Assembly (NCBI GenBank): GCA_905221605.1
Contig: CAJNDS010001291.1
Coordinates: 165,001-229,000, forward strand
Source of the DNA: Symbiodinium natans
Lineage: Eukaryota; Sar; Dinophyceae; Suessiales; Symbiodiniaceae
Direction of reading: 5' to 3'
Length of the DNA: 64,000 bases
Shown one piece after another: positions 57,283 to 64,000 of the stretch. The notes beneath the pieces are model-generated. The model made no database searches. It had not been told where the DNA came from and saw only the letters and a program-made list of their open reading frames with translations. The first letter of the stretch is position 1. The number at the start of each line of letters is the position of its first letter. The position numbers and the translations under genes are program-made.

Positions 57283-57435
57283 AGCAACGGGAGCAAAAGG
57301 AGAGCAAAAGCAAAGAGCAAGAGGAGCGCCGAGACTTCTCCGCTTTGCCAGGTGGTGCGCTTCGCGTGGCTGGGCCCATCCTCGATACTGGCGGCCGGGC
57401 CCAGGGAGCTCAGGGAATGCTCAGGGGATTGGCTT
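57283..57435 (+). CDS. Charged hypothetical terminal exon
   Basis: After CTCTACAG|G the frame encodes ERTQEQREQKESKSKEQEER, RDFSALPGGALRVAGPILDT and GGRAQGAQGMLRGLA, then TGA. It begins with a highly charged, probably helical Glu/Lys/Gln segment. It lies 120 bases after the ALDH stop, so it would belong to a separate gene or an extended transcript. I found no partner exon. Confidence 0.35.
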
Positions 57436-59338
57436 GATTTTTTGAAAGAGGTTTTTTTGGAGGTTCTTTTTGTTTAGGAGATCTTTTTTTGGGTAGAGAT
57501 AAAGAGATATAAAGAGGGTCTTGCAGTCTCGCTCGAGCTGGAACTTGCGCCTGTGCCTGTGCAGATGACATCCGCTAAAACGCAACATGTCTCTTCGCAA
57601 AGGGATCGAACCTGGCACGCGGTTGTCTGTGGCCTCTGGCTTCTTTCTAGGTGTGGTTCTGGAGCTTAGAAGCATTGGGGTTTTCAGATGCTCGTTCCGC
57701 GAACCACTTGGGCAACCAACGGTGCGATGTCAGCGGAAACGAGGTTGGAACTTGTAACAGACCGAAGCTCCAAAGGGCTGGGGGATTGCACAGGGTGGGC
57801 TTGTGATGTCAGGATTGGTCGGGTTGTTCGCGCACTCGAATCGGTGGGTTCAGTGCCCAGGCTTGAGGACAGTTTGGCATGAAGTCGCCGCCAAGCACGG
57901 TTCCACGCGCATTGGCTGTCTTGAAGGCTTGTATTTGCAAGCCCATTCATGGTCCCTCCCATAATAGGTAGATGCCTGAACCACGGCCTTGCCCTCAACC
58001 TAGGCCTTGGCTTCTTAAGGTGCTTAAGTACTTTAAGCTGAACCTCCAGGCCTTCACCCGGAAATTTTGCCGATGGTGATGTGCTGGGTACCACAACCAG
58101 CCGGATTGAGCATTTTATTCAGCTCGGGCAAAGACTCTGTGTACACCCTTTTTGAACACCTTCAACTCTTCAGCCCTTGGGGGCTGTTAAGCACCATGCT
58201 CAGTGTGTGGTTTCCGTCTGCGCCTTCTTGTATACAAGAGCCAGACTCCATGTCTCATAGTCAGGCGTGGGGAAGGAGGCCCTATGAGCAATCCTGGCCT
58301 TGCGGCTTGCGGGCTTTGCTGCGGTACCGTATACTTGGGTTTAGGGCTTCACTCCCCCATGCCGAGGTCCCGAATTCGGGACCATTGATTGTAGCACTTT
58401 TGGCAGGCAACTGCCATGTAGAAGCAGAAGTGAAGCAGATATCTGACTGCTTGAAAACGCAGCCCAGCGTTCGTGATACCGAAGCGACAAACAGAGAGAC
58501 CGCAAGCATGAGTCAATTGACTGGTGACCGCTGAAAAGTTCGTGGCTTTGGCATTCCATCGCCTATCCATGGGCTAGTTCTGAAGCTATGGAAGCAGCGG
58601 TCGGCAGATATGGCGAAGAGCGCATAATCGTAGTAATGATGGATCAGCAGCTCAGAAACGGCTTTTTTTTCGTCTAAGGACGTTGCACCGGCTGCAGTCT
58701 ACAGCGGCCTATGCTGCCAGGCGAAGTCCACCGCTGTTGTGGGGTTTTCCGCTTCTGGTGCACGCCGACATGCATGTGCTGAAGGATGTGAAGGTTACCC
58801 TGGTGCTGTTTTTGAAACCTTTCCTGCAGAAGCTCGACAGCCGCTGTTGCTTCAGCGTATGCCTTATGATGGGTATCAAAATCCCTGAGGCAGCTCGAGG
58901 CGTCAATGCGGCGGCTTCTGGCCAATCAGCCCCAGGCGCGATTTACAAAGCAGTCATCCGTTTGCACTATTCTGGAGTGGCACTTCAAAGCATTCGGAGT
59001 ACGTTGCAGTCAAGAGTCTACATCATGCGCCACCCTGAAGAGCATGTACCCGTAGATGCAGCTCCGAGTGTACCTGACCATCTGGCAAGGCTTCCTCCCC
59101 GGAGCAGGCCTGACCGCAGGGCCAGTAGCTGTAGCTTCAGGTTGTCGGCAGCGAAGTACAGACTTGAATGGGGGCTGGCGGCTTTCCCGCTTTCAAGCGA
59201 CTGACCGTATCAGACGCTTGTTTGGATGGTTGATGGGCGTTCTTTCCAACCCGGTCAGCTTGGATCCAACATTAGGAACGAACACAGCCAAACAAAGCAA
59301 GCAAGCCAGCAAGCAAGCAAACAACCAACCCACCAACG
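57436..59338. other. No recognisable gene
   Basis: The longest frame (58683-59204) and a 64-residue frame (57688-57882) have no recognisable domains. The first contains hydrophobic stretches, but no consistent topology. Confidence 0.35.
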
Positions 59339-61549
<2,211 letters not shown>

Positions 61550-62479
61550 TTGCAAAGTTGCTTTGTGGGTGGTGTGCGTTTGCGTGCATTCTGCTGGCTG
61601 TGGAAGTGTGCGGGTGGTGAAAGGTGTGTAGATTTGGACACAAAAAAAGAGAGCAAGAAATCCACCCCCAAAGAAAAGTCGAAGTGACCTCCACAGTGCT
61701 AGAGGATCGCACGTGAACAAACAAGGCATGCCAGCTACAGACAAGTTGAGCAGCCAAAAACACGCGTATCGACAGCATTTTTTTGTTTTCTTGAGTGTTG
61801 ATGCAAACAGTCTCGAATAGAAAAAATCTTGTTTGTCTGTGAGTTGATTTCAATTATTGTTGAACTAAAATGGGTTCCAAAAGCAGCTCAATTCTGGGCA
61901 CCAAAAAACGGGCCTCGATTTTGGATTTCCTGTGTGAACATACAAGGCCACCAGGTTGGAGCCTCAAATTGGAACTAAGTTTAGGAGCCATTTTTGGGTC
62001 CAGTTGCGGCTTTTTTCACACACGGAAGCCAGATCTGGCTTTCACAGCTCCTCGTTGCGAGTGAAACAAATCAGCCTCTCAGTCGCACTGTGAGGGGTAA
62101 GTGAATCCTTGACTTGCTTTGTGCGTTCGAGACACCCTATTGGAAAGAACTTGCTTTTTTTCTTGGAAACCTGATAGACTTCAGCTTCATACGAAGAAAG
62201 TGCCCACAAATTTGCGCTGCTGTCGCAAAGACTTTTGCCAAGGCCATCTTCAGCAGACCACGCCCGCAGAGGCTCCCAAGACAGGTTTTAAAAATGTTGC
62301 CATTAACGACTTGCTTGTTAGTGCGGTGGCCGGGACTACGAATTTTCCAAGCTGGCTGGATCCTCTTGGATGATGCACCTAATCGACTTCTGAATACTGT
62401 CTTGTCTTGCTTTTACTGTTGCTCCTAATGCACAAACATCGCAACAATGGACTCCCAGTGGCAATCTGTGTCACCTGCA
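61550..62479. other. No recognisable gene, AT-rich
   Basis: Composition stays AT-rich compared with the rest of the window. Short frames (61870-62064 and 62114-62428) carry no recognisable motifs. Confidence 0.35.
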
Positions 62480-62489
62480 GGCTTATGAC

Positions 62490-62960
62490 GGGTATCTACA
62501 AAGCGCCGACGCGTTCCTTCTTCACACTTCCACGCACTGGCAAGTTGAAGCTGGCTTTTTGCCTTAGCGTGGGGCGGCTTGCTTCGGATAGGTGAGGCAA
62601 CGGGATCACTGCGCGCCTCTCCAGACGCAGAAGGAAAGGTCGACCAGAAGGATTTGGTAAAATGCATTGACATGGCCTTTGTATCACTTCCAGCATCCTC
62701 ACGTTTATGGTCGATGTTGTCGCAAACTTTAAGGCGCAGATTCGATTCCATCCTTGACAGGCTGGGCGTACCGACGGAAGGAATCACGCAAGGCCTTTGG
62801 ACCTTGGATCGTTTAAGCCCGGCGGAGCTACGCACCAGCTCCAGGTCTCGGGGATGCTGAGCTGGTGAGAAGGCGTGGGAGATATGTCCCACAGGGTCAT
62901 GGAGGTTCACCTCCAGGAAGTGATGTCGTCAGTATTTTATCCAAGTCTTCCAATCCACGT
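62490..62960 (+). pseudogene. Tyrosine-recombinase-like relic
   Basis: The reading is spread over three frames. KLAFCLSVGRLAS (about 62545) corresponds to the start of the catalytic domain. RFDSILDRLGVPTEGITQGL leads to PGGATHQLQVSG (62819-62854), then ELVRRRGRY (62862-62888), then SHRVMEVHLQEV (62890-62925). This order matches the C-terminal half of integrase/recombinase-like proteins that are repeated in dinoflagellate genomes, as I remember them: GGAT..., LVRRRGRW..., RVMEIYLQE. The frameshifts and His in place of the expected nucleophilic Tyr in MEVHLQE mark it as dead. Confidence 0.45.
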
Positions 62961-62995
62961 CAGGGAGAATGTCAACCACGTCAGGGAGAATGTCA
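62956..62995. repeat. 20-base tandem duplication
   Basis: CCACGTCAGGGAGAATGTCA occurs twice in direct succession, just after the recombinase-like relic. Confidence 0.9.
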
Positions 62996-63287
62996 TGGAG
63001 GCTGCAGTGTCTTTTCCAGCTGTCTTGGAACAATCCGTACAGTGGACCCGGCAAAAGATCCCCACCGAAGTATGGTATTCCCTTTGGTGCTGTTAAGGTT
63101 TCCACTTGCAATGGAGATGATGGGAGATGTGGGAGTTTCTTTCTTGCTGGCATTCCCTGGGCTCGACTTTTGAATGTTTGAGCCTGGGTGCTGGATGTCA
63201 TATGCCCAGCTGGCAGTGCTAGAGCAAGTGGATAGACTCAAACGCAAGGGTATGAGTGAAAGAAGGTGCGAGCCTTTGAAATACAGC

Positions 63288-63392
63288 CGGTGTTCTTACA
63301 GCTTCGAGCAAAACATCCCGAACACAAGCCGAAGAGACGTAGCACGAAGAAGCGCAAGGTGGATCAGAACATCCCAGAAAGAGTGAAAGGAT
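63288..63392 (+). CDS. Possible exon with a strong nuclear-localisation-like segment
   Basis: The frame encodes VFLQLRAKHPEHKPKRRSTK, then KRKVDQNIPERVKG. The run KPKRRSTKKRKVD is a dense basic cluster. KHPEHKPKRR resembles the end of an HMG box, but the rest of the box was not found. The segment may be an exon of a nuclear protein; it could also be chance. Confidence 0.25.
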
Positions 63393-63662
63393 ATCTGTTC
63401 ACCTGTGGGAAAAGCTGCTGTGTGCTGCTTCTTTGGGTTGGCCTTCTTACTCTGCTCGGAAGCCATGCCATGACTACGGTGACAATAATCTTGTAAAACA
63501 ACTTGAGCCAGTATGCGCATGGAAAGCCTGCATGCACGGAAAAACAGCATTCATGCTGCACTTGTTGCACAGGCAGTGTCGGGCCCTTCCTCCCTCCCTG
63601 CATCCCTGTGTCACGAAGCAATATTTAGATTTACTTCCTTCTGTTCGCCCCACAATAAGAAG

Positions 63663-63728
63663 AATAAGCGTTTATATTATGGACAATAAGCGTTTATGTT
63701 TTATACAATAAGCGTTTATGTTAAAGCC
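63663..63728. repeat. 22-base tandem repeat, three copies
   Basis: AATAAGCGTTTAT begins at 63663, 63685 and 63707, exactly 22 bases apart. The units are separated by ATTATGGAC and GTTTTATAC. Confidence 0.9.
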
Positions 63729-64000
63729 CCTTGAAAAAGGTGTACACGTTTATCAGAATAGACGTTAATTTTTAAGAGACTATTGGAAGATCAAAGTGAT
63801 CTTTCGACGACATACCGGCTCTCCCGTTTCAACGCCAGGCAATTTGAATGCGCGCGCGTGGCTTAGCGACAGCTCGAATGCAGCCGTGTTTTGATATGAA
63901 GATATACACGATATGTGTGCAAAGAGAATGAAGTCCACGAGCGCGCGCAGGAAACGTAGCAGTTGTGTCACAAGACCACGACGGACAGCCGAGGCTGTAT

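Noticed and set aside
57595-57625. B-box-like GGTTCGATCCC on the minus strand as a tRNA gene
   Set aside because: No pairing D-arm, anticodon arm or acceptor stem could be built around it.
61983-62003. AGCCATTTTTGGGTCCAG as a spliced-leader relic
   Set aside because: It has several differences from the leader, and no gene follows it.

Overview
The window looks like nuclear DNA from a dinoflagellate, most likely a Symbiodiniaceae-type genome. The case rests on four things. (1) Three long genes can be read exon by exon by matching them to their families, and their introns use GT, GC and GA donors freely with AG|G acceptors; this mixture is known from dinoflagellates. (2) A 16-base remnant of the dinoflagellate spliced leader, GCCATTTTGGCTCAAG, lies at 41065-41080. 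(3) Every gene I could identify is on the + strand, as in dinoflagellate unidirectional gene arrays. (4) The window carries a decayed reverse-transcriptase family, long microsatellites and scattered CCCTAAA-like motifs. Exons are short (about 33-185 bases in the three metabolic genes), so plain open reading frames mislead; most of those in the window are chance.

Layout. 0-6 kb: a Gly/His-rich coding segment and simple repeats. 6-13 kb: a mosaic of broken reverse-transcriptase copies on both strands, around a roughly 420-base pyrimidine tract. 13.9-17.0 kb: an 11-exon AcuI/YhdH-type acrylyl-CoA reductase. 17.1-17.4 kb: two decayed tRNA-like sequences. 17.6-18.5 kb: a ubiquitin-like/ankyrin gene. 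18.6-19.2 kb: a 583-base element with perfect 22-base terminal inverted repeats. 21.2-28.0 kb: an 18-exon propionate-CoA-transferase-type gene. 28-33 kb: PPR-type exons. 35-37 kb: possible helical-repeat exons. 41.1-41.3 kb: spliced-leader remnant and small reading frame. 42.8-43.5 kb: a CCCH zinc-finger gene. 45.4-48.6 kb: unrecognised exons, a 44-base palindrome and an AT-rich island. 49.2-57.2 kb: an ALDH3-type aldehyde dehydrogenase with about 24 exons. 57-64 kb: a 700-base CA repeat, a 1.5 kb AT-rich segment bounded by inverted repeats, and a tyrosine-recombinase relic.

How the genes may work together. The acrylyl-CoA reductase and the CoA-transferase are neighbours on the same strand, with only the ubiquitin/ankyrin gene and the inverted-repeat element between them. 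A CoA-transferase can activate acrylate to acryloyl-CoA, and AcuI reduces that to propionyl-CoA. Dinoflagellates make DMSP, whose cleavage releases acrylate, so the pair could be an acrylate disposal or assimilation module. That link is inference; the two family assignments are strong. Exon coordinates are my own homology-guided reading without transcript data.
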